Part shown: one piece after another, positions 55,396 through 64,000 of the stretch
How the letters are laid out: each line of letters begins with the position of its first letter
Position numbering within the stretch: the first letter of the stretch is position 1
Source: Pirellulaceae bacterium
Lineage (GTDB): Bacteria; Planctomycetota; Planctomycetia; Pirellulales; Pirellulaceae
Assembly (NCBI GenBank): GCA_019636375.1
Contig: JAHBXS010000001.1
Coordinates: forward strand, 744,001 to 808,000
Reading direction: 5' to 3'
Length of the DNA stretch: 64,000 nucleotides
The notes under the pieces: model-generated
What the model saw: the letters and a program-made list of their open reading frames with translations, nothing else
Databases searched by the model: none
What the model was told of the DNA's origin: nothing
Position numbers and translations under genes: made by a program

Positions 55396-56097
55396 TCATT
55401 CCAAAAGAGAATTAGAGCCTACTTTTGTCCCAATTCTTGCCGTGTAAATCATCACGGCTGACGACAAAAAATAGCCTAGTCCCACACTGACAAAAACGTC
55501 GCTGGGCCAGTGGGCCAAAAAAGCGATCCGCTGAAAACAACCTAAACAGGCCATCAAGACGAACAACCAGCGGCCTCGTGGGTATAGATAACACAAGCCT
55601 ACCGCTAACGCCGTGACCGACGCACTGTGTCCCGAGGGCATCGACTGAAGGTCCGAGTCGAGTCGGCGGTTTCTGACGCGATTCAAAACAGGAGAATCCG
55701 CATCGAAGAAAAAAGACGAATCGAGTTGCAATCCATGGTCTCGAATAGTGACAGGGCGGAGGCGAATGACGGAGTTCTTTAAAAGGAATACCGCCAGAGC
55801 GGTCAACAGAACGGCAACTGCGACTCGGCCGATTCCAACCCGGCGACTGGGGTCCAATATCCAGGCTGCCACCAAAATAACGACGATTCCAAAACCATGG
55901 GCAAAAAATTCGGACAACTGGACGCAGCGAGCGAGGTCACCGGGCAAATTACTTCCCGACAGATTCTCGGACAACCAAAAATCAAACGGGAACATCGCAA
56001 CCCCGACTAGGCAAAACCCCAGCGTTGGCAAAACCACCCACGCAAGTACCTTCAGGAACTTTTGCCGAGGAGTTGTTGTTAGTTTTTCAGAATTCAT
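55396..56097 (-). CDS. PAP2-family membrane phosphatase
   Basis: A 233-residue phosphatidic acid phosphatase type 2 family protein with about five membrane helices. The catalytic triad region is readable: 'LLKNSVIRLRPVTI' (K-x6-RP motif 1), 'SMPSGHSASVTALAV' (motif 2 with catalytic His) and 'QRIAFLAHWPSDVFVSVGLGY' (motif 3, where the usual SR-x5-H-x3-D appears as QR-x5-H-x3-D). It probably removes phosphate from a lipid such as undecaprenyl pyrophosphate or phosphatidate at the outer face of the inner membrane. The Ser-to-Gln change in motif 3 is a mild departure. Monocistronic. Confidence 0.88.
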   Translation of the reverse strand: MNSEKLTTTPRQKFLKVLAWVVLPTLGFCLVGVAMFPFDFWLSENLSGSNLPGDLARCVQLSEFFAHGFGIVVILVAAWILDPSRRVGIGRVAVAVLLTALAVFLLKNSVIRLRPVTIRDHGLQLDSSFFFDADSPVLNRVRNRRLDSDLQSMPSGHSASVTALAVGLCYLYPRGRWLFVLMACLGCFQRIAFLAHWPSDVFVSVGLGYFLSSAVMIYTARIGTKVGSNSLLE

Positions 56098-57136
56098 GGT
56101 TTAATGATGGTCTTTTCGCGCGATTTTGCCAAGTAGTGTTTGAGTGTTTGTGTCATGCCGGCATGATCGAACCAAAATGTTTGTTTGCGATTGCCTCGCG
56201 ACACACAGGTTCCAGCGGATGTACCATTCATCACCAATTTTCTCCGAAGGTTTGGTGTTGATTTTTGGACGATAACCTAGGGTTTACGTTCACAAATCTA
56301 AACAGAATTACACGTCTGGTTCAGATTGAAAAGTTGATCTTGGGTGAGATTATTGGGCAAAACTTTGCTGATCGCCGATCTTAGTTCGTTAAGACTTTGT
56401 CAAATATCACAGATGCGCTCAGCGAGTATTTCGGCTTTTTGGCACAAAACTGTGGGCTTTTGCTTCCGCCGCAATCTCGATTTATCTCTAATGAATCAGA
56501 AATCGCGGCGGTGATTGTGAGCGTGAATTTAGCGTTTAACGAGATGCCGAAAACTCGCATGCGTGAACCAGCCGGATTTGGTTTGACAATTGTTCGAAAT
56601 ACTAGCTTTCGGCGAGAAGGGGCGGGTTTTCGGGGTAATTTAGATTGCAGCAGACGGGGAAAAGGGTTAAATTCGGTGGGTGTCAATCAGACAAGAAACT
56701 CGTAACCATTCACGGAGTTAACGGCCACGTGGTTTTTCACTCCGTGAAATGGCGAACCCAGCGAAAGCGCAGGTCCTGGCAAACCGCTTGGATGAATGGT
56801 TCCCCATAGCGAGAATTGGTTGATGCTTTGGCTGAGTTCAACATTAGGGCAACGGAACTCGTCAAGAGTTTCGAGTCTAGTCGTGACGTACAAAAGTCTT
56901 GACGACTTCGGCTACCAAATCTAACCCGAATTCTTAATTTCGACAAAGCCTTAGGTTCCAACGGTGATACGGGAATGGTTACAGAAAATTGAAACGTCAT
57001 CGAGTGATTCGACGTTACTCTGGCGGTGACTGCAGTGCGTTTGGTTTTACGGTGACGAGCGTGGAGTTGTGAAGGCGAGATTTGGGCCTCGACTAAGTTA
57101 GGATACGGGGTCGGCAATGAATGCGAGCGAGATTTG
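56098..57136. other. Long intergenic region, no gene seen
   Basis: About 1 kb between a minus-strand phosphatase and a plus-strand glycosyltransferase. Frames of about 100-150 codons occur on both strands, but they overlap each other, have no ribosome sites and have irregular composition. The only structure is a dyad at 56706-56752. Possible contents are an unrecognised small RNA or a decayed gene; the promoter of the glycosyltransferase should lie near its 3' end. Confidence 0.45.
56706..56752. repeat. Inverted repeat
   Basis: TTCACGGAGT (56709-56718) and ACTCCGTGAA (56739-56748) are exact complements, extended by CCA/TGG with one bulge. It could be a hairpin or operator; no T-tract follows, so it is not a typical terminator. 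Confidence 0.5.
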
Positions 57137-58912
57137 ATGGGACGGATTTTTTTACTTGAGAATTCGCTGTTTTCAGCGGGCACCCACCATTTCGATTTGG
57201 TCGAATGCCTTGCACTCGGAGCCCGTTCGCTCGGAATTCCCGTTCATATTGCGTCAAACAAGAAGTTTCGCCCGGACACATCGAATTCAATTTGGAAATC
57301 TACGAGACCAACTTTTGCTGAAACGCTGTACCAGCCCTACAGTTCACTGGCGGGAATTCGTCAAATGCAGCGAGTTCCGCCCCTGGAAACGATCGGCCAG
57401 TCAAAGTCGCATTCACTCTGGCAACGCTGGAGGTCGTGGGCTCGTGGTCATCGTGAACAGTCCAAAATGGAACGCCACGTTGCGGGATTTGCGCGAGAGT
57501 GCGAGGAGTTTTTTCAATCGCACCCTCTGACTGACGGCGATCATGTGATCTTGCCCACGATCTCGGATTTGGAATTGTTGGGATCGTTGCGTTTTTTGAA
57601 TGGGGATATGCACTCGCGTGGGACGACCTGGAGTTTCATCCTTCATTTCTGTGCTTTTTCAGGACGCCCGGAAAATTACCCGTCTCAGTTGAAGGCGTTG
57701 AGTGGATTGCGGGAACAGATTCAGGCAGGACTTGAGCAACTTCCATTTCATCAATTGCGATTTTTCGCCACAACGTCAGCATTGGTGGAACAATACAGCC
57801 GGCTGGGTCTGCCAAACGTTGAAGAATTTCACTACCCAGCTTCTGCCGAGTTTTTTGCTTCGACCTCAACGCCCGATAACAAGCCAATCCAAAACAGCCC
57901 TTTAAGATTCGTGGTTGCTGGGGGAGTGCGACGAGAAAAGGGGCAGGCTGAAATACTCAACGAACTTAACCGCTTGTTAGAAGTTGGAGAACCGGTAACC
58001 CGAAATGTCCGCTGGGTCTTCCAAGTTCCCCGTCGTGCGAAATGGCGAACACCCAAGCTAAAAATCCCGGAAAAGTTTCCGCCGAGTTCAGTAGAGTTTG
58101 CCCCTCATCCGCTCCCCAAGTCAGAGTATGTCGATTTGATCAAAGGGGCTGACGTTGGGATTTTATTGTACGACCGCGAAAGATATTTTGCTCGATGTGC
58201 GGGAGTGCTGGGGGAATTTTTTGCGACGGGGAAACCTGTCATTACGTCTGCAGGATGCTGGTTGGGGGATCAATTGAACACGGCAGCTCAAGATCACGCG
58301 CAGAATTTGCTGCGGCAATTTCCGATCGTACAAGAGTTCCCTGTCACGGGGATGACCTGGCTTACTAATAACGTTCCCCAGGCGGGTGGTGTCTGGTCGT
58401 ACGACGGTACGGGACATCCCTTTGAAGCGACATTTGATGTTCACTCTGATACTGGCGGAATCGTCATTGAATTTGAGTGGCATTCTCCCAAGACGGCTGG
58501 CAGCCACTGTCAATGGGATTTGCTGGTCGGCGGGGCACCGGTAGGATTATCGCGAGTCGTTTCTTTCGATTCCAACCGCAAGAAGTCTCATCTGTTTTTT
58601 CCGGTTCCCGGCGGAGCCGAGCGAGTCACTCTGAGGCTGCAAAACTCTTTCGCGAGATCGACTCAATCCGTGCGACAGGTCAACGTTTACGGCCTTGGGC
58701 AAGAAGTTTCCGATTGTCCGATCAGCGCATGTGGCGTTGCGATTGCGACAAACGGTCAACTTGGGTTGGCGGTTCAAGAACTTCAGCGGCATTTTCGACA
58801 CTATCAAGAAACTGCCAAAAACATGAGTTGCCTGTGGCGCGAGCGAAATTCGCCACAGGCATCATTGGGACAGCTTTTGACTGTTCCGCAGAAACAGATC
58901 ATGACGGCTTAA
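57137..58912 (+). CDS. Putative glycosyltransferase with C-terminal beta domain
   Basis: A 591-residue protein. The first 430 residues look like a GT-B glycosyltransferase: 'AGTHHFDLVECLALGARSLGIPVHI' at the start, 'RFVVAGGVRREKGQAEILNELNRLL' at the domain junction near residue 255, and 'IKGADVGILLYDRERYFARCAGVLGEFFATGKPVIT' near residue 345, where the E-x-x-F region binds donor in GT4 enzymes. Residues about 430-540 are beta-rich ('FDVHSDTGGIVIEFEWHS', 'RVTLRLQNSFARS') and may form a carbohydrate-binding-like sandwich, followed by a helical tail. No membrane helix. The start is ATG 57137 (TTG 57134 also fits). It lies 40 bases before galE, suggesting joint use in polysaccharide synthesis. 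Donor and acceptor unknown. Confidence 0.68.
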   Translation: MGRIFLLENSLFSAGTHHFDLVECLALGARSLGIPVHIASNKKFRPDTSNSIWKSTRPTFAETLYQPYSSLAGIRQMQRVPPLETIGQSKSHSLWQRWRSWARGHREQSKMERHVAGFARECEEFFQSHPLTDGDHVILPTISDLELLGSLRFLNGDMHSRGTTWSFILHFCAFSGRPENYPSQLKALSGLREQIQAGLEQLPFHQLRFFATTSALVEQYSRLGLPNVEEFHYPASAEFFASTSTPDNKPIQNSPLRFVVAGGVRREKGQAEILNELNRLLEVGEPVTRNVRWVFQVPRRAKWRTPKLKIPEKFPPSSVEFAPHPLPKSEYVDLIKGADVGILLYDRERYFARCAGVLGEFFATGKPVITSAGCWLGDQLNTAAQDHAQNLLRQFPIVQEFPVTGMTWLTNNVPQAGGVWSYDGTGHPFEATFDVHSDTGGIVIEFEWHSPKTAGSHCQWDLLVGGAPVGLSRVVSFDSNRKKSHLFFPVPGGAERVTLRLQNSFARSTQSVRQVNVYGLGQEVSDCPISACGVAIATNGQLGLAVQELQRHFRHYQETAKNMSCLWRERNSPQASLGQLLTVPQKQIMTA

Positions 58913-58952
58913 TATAAATCATCACTTTAGAACAATAGGGCAATCGTCGCAC

Positions 58953-59939
58953 ATGAACGTTTTGGTAGTGGGAGGTGCTGGTTACATCGGTTCGCACATG
59001 GTCCGTTTGCTTGAGCAGACAGGGCATCAGCCTGTCGTCTTGGATAATCTTTCGACAGGATTTGCTGAGTCGGTCCGTCAAACCAAAAGCTACATCGGGG
59101 CAATGGATGACCGAAAGTTGGTTGAGCAGATTTTGCGTGAACATCAAATCGAAGCCGTCATGCACTATGCGGCATGTGCGTTGGTCGGTGAGTCGGTAGT
59201 TGATCCGGCCAAGTACTACCAAAACAATGTCGTTGCCACGTTGCAATTGCTAGAGGCCATGCGGGCCTGTGATGTCCGGAAACTGGTCTTTTCAAGTACC
59301 TGCGCGACTTATGGGGTGCCTGCCAAGGTTCCGATTGACGAGCAAGAAAAACAGGAACCGGTGAATCCGTACGGATTTACGAAGTTGGTGATTGAAAAGG
59401 CGTTGGCCGACTATTCCGCCGCTTATGGTTTTGGCTACGCGACGTTACGATATTTTAATGCGTCGGGGGCGTCGCCTGCTGGGGACATCGGTGAGGATCA
59501 TGATCCAGAAACGCACTTGATCCCTTTGGTCTTGCAAGTGGCTTTGGGACAACGCTCGCACATAACCGTGTTTGGTGACGATTGGCCGACCCCCGATCGT
59601 ACCTGCATTCGCGATTATATCCATGTCGATGACCTAGCGACCGCTCATCTCGCTGCCTTACAGCGATTGGAGCATGGTACAGAAATCAAACTTAATCTTG
59701 GGACCGGGGTTGGGAACAGCGTTCGGGAAGTCATTGAAGCTTGCCGTGACGTGACGGGTTGCGATATTCCAGAGCAAATGGGTTCACGGCGAGCGGGTGA
59801 TCCGCCTGAGTTGGTTGCGGATTCCAGTAGGGCGCAGCGGGAACTAAATTGGATTCCAAAATATAATGACATTCGCGAGATTGTCCGGACGGCTTGGAAG
59901 TGGCATCAGGCCCATCCGCATGGTTATCGGAAGTCTTAA
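58953..59939 (+). CDS. galE: UDP-glucose 4-epimerase
   Basis: A 328-residue extended SDR that interconverts UDP-glucose and UDP-galactose using tightly bound NAD. N-terminal 'VVGGAGYIGSHMVRLLEQTGH' is the Rossmann motif; 'YAACALVGESVVDPAKYYQNNV', 'VFSSTCATYGVP' (catalytic Ser/Thr) and 'NPYGFTKLVIEKAL' (YxxxK) give the catalytic set; 'RYFNASGASPAGDIGEDHDPETHLIPLVLQVALGQR' and 'YGDDWPTPDGT'-like 'FGDDWPTPDRTCIRDYIHVDDLA' are typical. It supplies UDP-galactose for the neighbouring transferases. The start is ATG 58953 and length is normal. Confidence 0.95.
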   Translation: MNVLVVGGAGYIGSHMVRLLEQTGHQPVVLDNLSTGFAESVRQTKSYIGAMDDRKLVEQILREHQIEAVMHYAACALVGESVVDPAKYYQNNVVATLQLLEAMRACDVRKLVFSSTCATYGVPAKVPIDEQEKQEPVNPYGFTKLVIEKALADYSAAYGFGYATLRYFNASGASPAGDIGEDHDPETHLIPLVLQVALGQRSHITVFGDDWPTPDRTCIRDYIHVDDLATAHLAALQRLEHGTEIKLNLGTGVGNSVREVIEACRDVTGCDIPEQMGSRRAGDPPELVADSSRAQRELNWIPKYNDIREIVRTAWKWHQAHPHGYRKS

Positions 59940-60117
59940 GAGTATTGAACATCGTTCATGAAAAGGTTACTCTTGTCGATAGCGCTGTGCGGGAATGAAA
60001 ATGGGTCCTGCAAAGTTGGGCCAAGCATCCTCAGGGCCGTTCCGGCAACGGCACCTGCCCCCATTTTACCCGGCGCTCGGTATAAGAAAAAATTCTCGTG
60101 ATTTGATTGTTTGACAA

Positions 60118-60972
60118 GTGATATTGGCTGACGCATCCCAGTGGCCTTTTTTGGGCAGTTTGATTCTGTTGGGGTTCTTCGTCGGCATTCTGACAGGGAT
60201 ATTCGGGGTTGGTGGCGCTTTTCTGATCGTCCCTTTTTTGATAAGTCTAATGGGAGTCGATCCTGCTTTGGCCATTGGCACGACGATGGCCTTGTCATTG
60301 GTAACGGGGACTTACGGGTTCGCGGGGCATTGGCGTCTGAAGAATGTTGAGCCGGTTTCGGTGACGGTCCTGGGTTTGACCACTGCGCTTGCGACGGTGG
60401 GGGGCAAGTGGCTGCAAGACCAACTTCGATCCGCCACGGGAGATTCGTTTGAGGTCAGCATGAAATTGCTGTTGGTGGCTGTGGTGGTCCCGTTGGCGTG
60501 TTTGATGTGGTTCGCAGCTAAACGAGACGTTAAGCCTTTTTTGAGCAATCCTTGGTTTAAAATCCCGCCGTTCATTTCGCTCAAAAGAGCTGGACTCCAA
60601 GACGTCAGTTTGACCGCGATGCTGTTGTGCGGGATCGGTGTAGGATTGATGAAAGGGATGACGGCTATCGGTGCCGGGATCATTATTGTACCGGTCTTGA
60701 TTTGGGTGGTCGGTCTACCCCCGTTGATGGCGGTTGGGACAAGTCTGGGAGCAATGATTGTCAGTTCGATTGCGGGCGTTTTGGTTTATGCTGCTAAGGG
60801 AGAGGTGGAGTGGAGATTTGTTGCGGCTCTCTTGATTGGAGGGTTATTTGGAACGGCTTTGGGATTGCGACTTGTTCAGCGAATCAACAATGCGAATCTA
60901 AAACGCTATTTTCCAATGATCTTGCTCTTAGTTGCCGCAACGATGATCGCCGAATTATTGCTTAGGCGCTAG
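60118..60972 (+). CDS. TauE/SafE-family permease
   Basis: A 284-residue membrane protein of the TauE/SafE (sulfite exporter) family, with eight or so helices in two similar halves. Each half has a glycine-rich repeat: 'GILTGIFGVGGAFLIVPFLISLMGVDPALAIGTTM' near residue 20 and 'GLMKGMTAIGAGIIIVPVLIWVVGLPPLMAVGTSLGAM' near 180. It probably exports sulfite, sulfoacetate or another organosulfur anion, but family members vary. The start is GTG 60118. Its last 11 bases overlap the end of the convergent methyltransferase gene. The substrate is inferred only. Confidence 0.88.
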   Translation: MILADASQWPFLGSLILLGFFVGILTGIFGVGGAFLIVPFLISLMGVDPALAIGTTMALSLVTGTYGFAGHWRLKNVEPVSVTVLGLTTALATVGGKWLQDQLRSATGDSFEVSMKLLLVAVVVPLACLMWFAAKRDVKPFLSNPWFKIPPFISLKRAGLQDVSLTAMLLCGIGVGLMKGMTAIGAGIIIVPVLIWVVGLPPLMAVGTSLGAMIVSSIAGVLVYAAKGEVEWRFVAALLIGGLFGTALGLRLVQRINNANLKRYFPMILLLVAATMIAELLLRR

Positions 60973-61849
60973 GCTTTCGGCACTCGGCGAATAGTGAGTC
61001 GGGTTTGAAAACCCTTTCGGCAGATGCATCGAGTTCAAAAGAAGCGAACTTCTCGATGCGGCTAGTCGTTGCTGTACAACATTCGAACTCCTGAAACCCA
61101 ACCCCTTCGCAGAGTTGCCGCAGGGAAAAGCGATCATACATCCAGCGATGGATTTCTCCGTTTTTCCGAAACATCGCTTCGTCGAACATTTGCATTACTT
61201 TTTTTCCCATGAGCAAACGAATTAGCCGTCGGCATAGCTTTTCCCTCCAAGGGGTCTCACGATTTGCGGGTTTTTGAGTTGACGACTTAGCTGTGGGTTG
61301 CGTCGATCCTTTGGCTTGCCGGCAATAGTCCAATTCCGCACCGATACGCGAACGAACAAAATGCTCCCGGTCCGGCCCCAATTCCGCCATATAGCGACCC
61401 ATCATCCCGCCCGATTGTTGGCGGACGAGTTGATCGAGAAGTTCGAGCTTGATCCAAGCGTATTTCGCTTGTGCGTCTTCGTCGCCATCCCATGCTCTGC
61501 GTTGGAGACTTAAGTATAACTGAGCGATTCGCTCAAGATCGGGCACGACCACTCGCAAGATTCCTCCGGGTTGCAAGACACGAAAACATTCGCGAATCAA
61601 CCGCCGTCCGTCGTCTGGTGCAAAATGTTCCAGGACATGTGAGTGATAAACCACGGCAAAACTATTGTCGGCAAATGGTAGCCCCTGAGAGACGTCGCAC
61701 TTAAGGACTTGCGAGTCGTCGGAAACCAAATCGATGTTCACCCACTCGGAATGAAATCGTCGCCCACACCCAATATTCAAGTGAGGTTTCGCAGAAGAAA
61801 ACTTTCGATGCTCGGCAACCGCTTGTTGAGTTTGGGTCATGTGGTTCAT
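60962..61849 (-). CDS. SAM-dependent methyltransferase (type 11)
   Basis: A 295-residue class I methyltransferase. 'KPHLNIGCGRRFHSEWVNIDL' is motif I, followed by 'VLKCDVSQGLPFADNSFAVVYHSHVLEHFAPDDGRRLIRECFRVLQPGGILRVVVPDLERIA', the type 11 core. Beyond residue 140 the helical C-terminus has no recognised signature. It lies downstream of the TylF-like gene with a 4-base stop-start overlap, so the two are translated together. The methyl acceptor is probably a sugar or polysaccharide intermediate given the context. Confidence 0.85.
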   Translation of the reverse strand: MNHMTQTQQAVAEHRKFSSAKPHLNIGCGRRFHSEWVNIDLVSDDSQVLKCDVSQGLPFADNSFAVVYHSHVLEHFAPDDGRRLIRECFRVLQPGGILRVVVPDLERIAQLYLSLQRRAWDGDEDAQAKYAWIKLELLDQLVRQQSGGMMGRYMAELGPDREHFVRSRIGAELDYCRQAKGSTQPTAKSSTQKPANRETPWREKLCRRLIRLLMGKKVMQMFDEAMFRKNGEIHRWMYDRFSLRQLCEGVGFQEFECCTATTSRIEKFASFELDASAERVFKPDSLFAECRKPSA

Positions 61850-62595
61850 TTCTTCACCGCGATTCGCCCCGTGTAATCGATTCGATTCAAGAAAATTTTG
61901 ATTTGATGGTTCTTAAAATACTCATCAACCGCTTGTCGACATCCTTGCCAATGCCCGTAGTCGTCAATGATTAGAATTCCCCCAGAAACCAATCGAGGGA
62001 ACAGTATTTCCAACTCGCAACGTGTCGACTCGTACCAGTCGGTGTCGAGTCGCAATACGCTGATCTGATCGGGCACACGCTGCGAAAGTGTTTCTTCGAC
62101 CGGGCCAACAACATAGTTGATTTTTGCTGCTGGATAACCCGTAGACTCGATATGTCGTTGAACTTCGGGGAGAGAACTGACGCACCAGACGCCTTGCGGA
62201 TCATCCCGTTCGTGTAGTTGAAGAAGCACCTCGGCAGTTTCACCACAAAAGTCTACATCGCGATTTGTGGGCGGCGGCATCCCCTCGAAGGTGTCATATA
62301 GCCAAAGTTGACGCCTTGTATCCGCGTGTTTCACCAGAGTTTTTGCGGCAGCATGCATACTCCCGCCCCGCCAAACGCCACACTCCACAATGTCGCCGGG
62401 AATATCTTGCTCAACCACATAGTCAATCGCGCGGATCAGGGCCATTAGGCGTTCGGGAGAAGTCATCGTCGTCGATTGCGTGGCGTCAATGAGGTCGCGT
62501 TCCCACTCTGTTGAGTCAGGAAAACGAACGGCGAGGTCCGGAGTGAGCGGAGCAGATTTTCGTTTCGAGCGACGACGAAAAAGTTTAGGCATCAT
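61846..62595 (-). CDS. TylF/MycF-family O-methyltransferase
   Basis: A 249-residue TylF/MycF-type methyltransferase, the group that O-methylates sugars in macrolides and occurs in polysaccharide clusters. Visible: 'PGDIVECGVWRGGSMHAAAKTL', 'LWLYDTFEGMPPP', 'VLRLDTDWYESTRCELEILFPRLVSGGILIIDDYGHWQGCRQAVDEYF', with the Asp residues that bind metal and substrate. I start it at ATG 62595, preceded by GGGAGGAAG at 10 bases; the open frame continues upstream to 62850 but is not typical protein sequence. It overlaps the next gene downstream by four bases. Confidence 0.88.
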   Translation of the reverse strand: MMPKLFRRRSKRKSAPLTPDLAVRFPDSTEWERDLIDATQSTTMTSPERLMALIRAIDYVVEQDIPGDIVECGVWRGGSMHAAAKTLVKHADTRRQLWLYDTFEGMPPPTNRDVDFCGETAEVLLQLHERDDPQGVWCVSSLPEVQRHIESTGYPAAKINYVVGPVEETLSQRVPDQISVLRLDTDWYESTRCELEILFPRLVSGGILIIDDYGHWQGCRQAVDEYFKNHQIKIFLNRIDYTGRIAVKK

Positions 62596-62936
62596 GCGTT
62601 CGCGCTTCCTCCCACGCGCAGTGAACTTGACGACAATAGTGGCGGTGTGGCACCAAAGCCTTCGATTTTGGCTCCGTTTCCAGAGGATTAAGCTAACAAA
62701 ACGGTGCATTTTGGTAAACGCGATTGTTGCAGGATGCGGATAGTGCCAGCACTTTTTAGCGTGGCTTGTTTTCGCAAGTTCGATTAAATTTTGAAGTTCA
62801 GTTTTCGCCAAAATCCTCAACAACTGACAACTTGCTTGCACAGCAATCACTCAAATGTAATAGGGAAACATGTATCGGAGGGGGCGAAAAAGGCGTTTGA
62901 TTCTGACCCTAAATTTTTGTTCGAATCGTTCATAAG

Positions 62937-63896
62937 ATGGCTTTCGAGATTCCCATCGCATTTTGCATCTATAATCGCCCCGAGCCTACGGAGCGGGTTT
63001 TTCAGGCGATTCGGAGAATGCGGCCCCAACGTTTGCTGATCGTTGCAGACGGACCAAGGTCTGGAGATTCGCGAGACGAGCAGGCAGTGGAGCAAACGCG
63101 TGCGGTCCTGCAGCAAATCGATTGGCCCTGCGACGTCTCAATTGCGGCAGCCGAAACAAATCTCGGCTGTCGCCAGCGGATCGCAACTGGACTCGATTGG
63201 GCCTTTTCAATGACCGAGCGGCTGATCATTCTGGAAGACGACTGCCTGCCGCACGAATCGTTCTTTAGCTTTTGTCGCGACCTCCTTGAACATTATGCGG
63301 AAGAATCGCAAGTGATGATGGTCAGTGGAGATCGTTTCGTACCCGAAGAATTGACGCCGGGCAAATTCTATTTTTCGCGTTGGACCCATATTTGGGGTTG
63401 GGCGTCATGGCGGCGGGCGTGGCAGTCTTTCGACACCTCGCTTGAGAGTTGGCCTGAAGTTCGCGTGCAAAATCGGTTGGCCGATTTGGCAACGGAAGCC
63501 GAAGCCGAATTGTGGCGTCCCGTGTTTGACCGAGTTCATCGCGGCGAGATAGATACTTGGGATTTCTCCTGGCAGTTTTCCTGTTGGGCTCAAGACGGCC
63601 TCGTGGCGATCCCGCCGCGAAACTTGGTGACGAACATTGGCTTTGGTACGGCGGCGACCCACACCCGCGACGCCAATTCCAAATTGGCAAACCTTCCAGC
63701 CTATCCGCTTCGCACCTTCGAGTACCCACGCAACATCGAACGAAACCTTGCCGCTGACCGCTGGACACACGAGCATATTTTCTCACCGGCGTTTGCAGGG
63801 CTTCACGAACATCCGCCGCATCAATCTCGCAAAAATCGCTGGTGGAAATTTTGGAAAAAATCGAGACGGCAGCGAGCAGAATCAGTAACCCAGTGA
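62937..63896 (+). CDS. GT-A glycosyltransferase (sugar transferase-like)
   Basis: A 319-residue GT-A fold glycosyltransferase resembling the HlpA-like or family 2-related sugar transferases. 'IPIAFCIYNRPEPTERVFQAIRR' begins the fold; 'LLIVADGPRSGDSRDEQAV' contains the nucleotide loop; 'NLGCRQRIATGLDWAFSMTERLIILEDDCLPHESFFSFC' includes the acidic metal site (EDDC, in place of DxD). 'FSRWTHIWGWASWRRAWQSFD' near residue 145 is characteristic. It ends in a basic helical tail. It is the first gene of a plus-strand unit and overlaps the next start by GTGA. Substrates unknown. Confidence 0.82.
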   Translation: MAFEIPIAFCIYNRPEPTERVFQAIRRMRPQRLLIVADGPRSGDSRDEQAVEQTRAVLQQIDWPCDVSIAAAETNLGCRQRIATGLDWAFSMTERLIILEDDCLPHESFFSFCRDLLEHYAEESQVMMVSGDRFVPEELTPGKFYFSRWTHIWGWASWRRAWQSFDTSLESWPEVRVQNRLADLATEAEAELWRPVFDRVHRGEIDTWDFSWQFSCWAQDGLVAIPPRNLVTNIGFGTAATHTRDANSKLANLPAYPLRTFEYPRNIERNLAADRWTHEHIFSPAFAGLHEHPPHQSRKNRWWKFWKKSRRQRAESVTQ

Positions 63897-64000
63897 ACGA
63901 TGTCATGAGGCAATCTGCGCTCGCAAAGCACACACCCCGCATCTTGGTCGTCGCTCCCTATGCGACCGTCGCTCCGCATTTTGAAACCGAATTGGAGTTG
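63893..64000 (+). CDS. Start of a further gene, cut by the window end
   Basis: A frame opens at GTG 63893, overlapping the previous stop as GTGA, and runs 36 codons to the window edge (an ATG at 63905 is also in frame). The readable part, ending 'RILVVAPYATVAPHFETELEL', looks like the first strand and phosphate loop of a GT-B glycosyltransferase, which would fit the neighbourhood. Too little is present to be sure. Confidence 0.5.
   Translation, partial: MNDVMRQSALAKHTPRILVVAPYATVAPHFETELEL

Noticed and set aside
56381-57183. Frames of about 100-148 codons in the long gap
   Set aside because: They overlap on opposite strands, lack ribosome sites and have no recognisable motif.
59938-59974. 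AAGAGTA...TACTCTT dyad after galE as a terminator
   Set aside because: The stem is weak and no T-tract follows, so I did not call it.

Overview
The window looks like a chromosomal segment of a planctomycete (Planctomycetota, probably Planctomycetia). The support is a set of families that are common together in that phylum. They include a DUF1559 protein with a prepilin-type N-terminus, a DUF1552 protein paired with a DUF1592-type planctomycete cytochrome, an SHD1-domain protein, a PEP-CTERM-anchored glycine-rich protein, a sulfatase, a kelch/DUF4198-like surface protein and an RTX protein. Base composition is moderate and gene density is about one per 1.2 kb. There is no rRNA operon, CRISPR array or prophage; the only clear mobile element is one IS4-family insertion sequence. 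Genus and species cannot be fixed from the sequence alone.

Layout. 0.1-3.5 kb: DUF2071 protein, TraB/Tiki-like protein, a membrane-anchored acyl-carrier-like gene cut by an in-frame TAG, a nested inverted-repeat element, and a DUF433/DUF5615 toxin-antitoxin pair. 3.5-6.9 kb: a DUF1559-kelch operon divergent from a hemP-like gene, with Fur-box-like dyads between them. 7-9.8 kb: dapA and an X-family/PHP DNA polymerase. 9.8-14.2 kb: an operon of a redoxin/heme/copper-monooxygenase-like/EF-hand fusion and an MMPL-type exporter. 14.3-16 kb: tRNA-Met, a glycosyltransferase and a secreted thioredoxin. 16.5-19 kb: a Glu/Leu-type dehydrogenase and a PLP decarboxylase. 19.2-25.2 kb: the DUF1592/DUF1552 pair, tRNA-Gln, an SHD1 protein and a ThuA-like protein. 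25.6-29.2 kb: UDP-glucuronate decarboxylase, a sarcosine-oxidase-like enzyme and SthA. 29.3-32 kb: an RTX protein with a serralysin-like domain that has lost its zinc motif. 32.2-36.2 kb: a class II aldolase and a sulfatase gene split by the IS element. 36.2-40.6 kb: an acidic small protein, ileS and purN. 41.3-44.6 kb: the glycine-rich PEP-CTERM protein. 44.7-48.2 kb: a DUF4013 protein and a POT-type transporter. 48.3-49.6 kb: a GT4 glycosyltransferase. 49.7-55.1 kb: a TetR-MFP-RND efflux operon. 55.2-56.1 kb: tRNA-Pro and a PAP2 phosphatase. 57.1-64 kb: sugar and polysaccharide genes (large glycosyltransferase, galE, two methyltransferases, a GT-A enzyme and the start of another gene) plus a TauE/SafE permease.

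How the genes fit together. Metabolic and housekeeping genes (dapA, purN, ileS, three tRNAs, sthA) sit among cell-surface and extracellular functions. UXS, galE and several glycosyltransferases and methyltransferases point to decorated polysaccharide. The sulfatase and aldolase suggest past use of a sulfated sugar polymer, now probably disabled by the IS. The most unusual items are the serralysin-like pseudoprotease, the amber-interrupted carrier-protein gene, the four-part redox fusion, and the ribosome-site-masking hairpin of the IS transposase.
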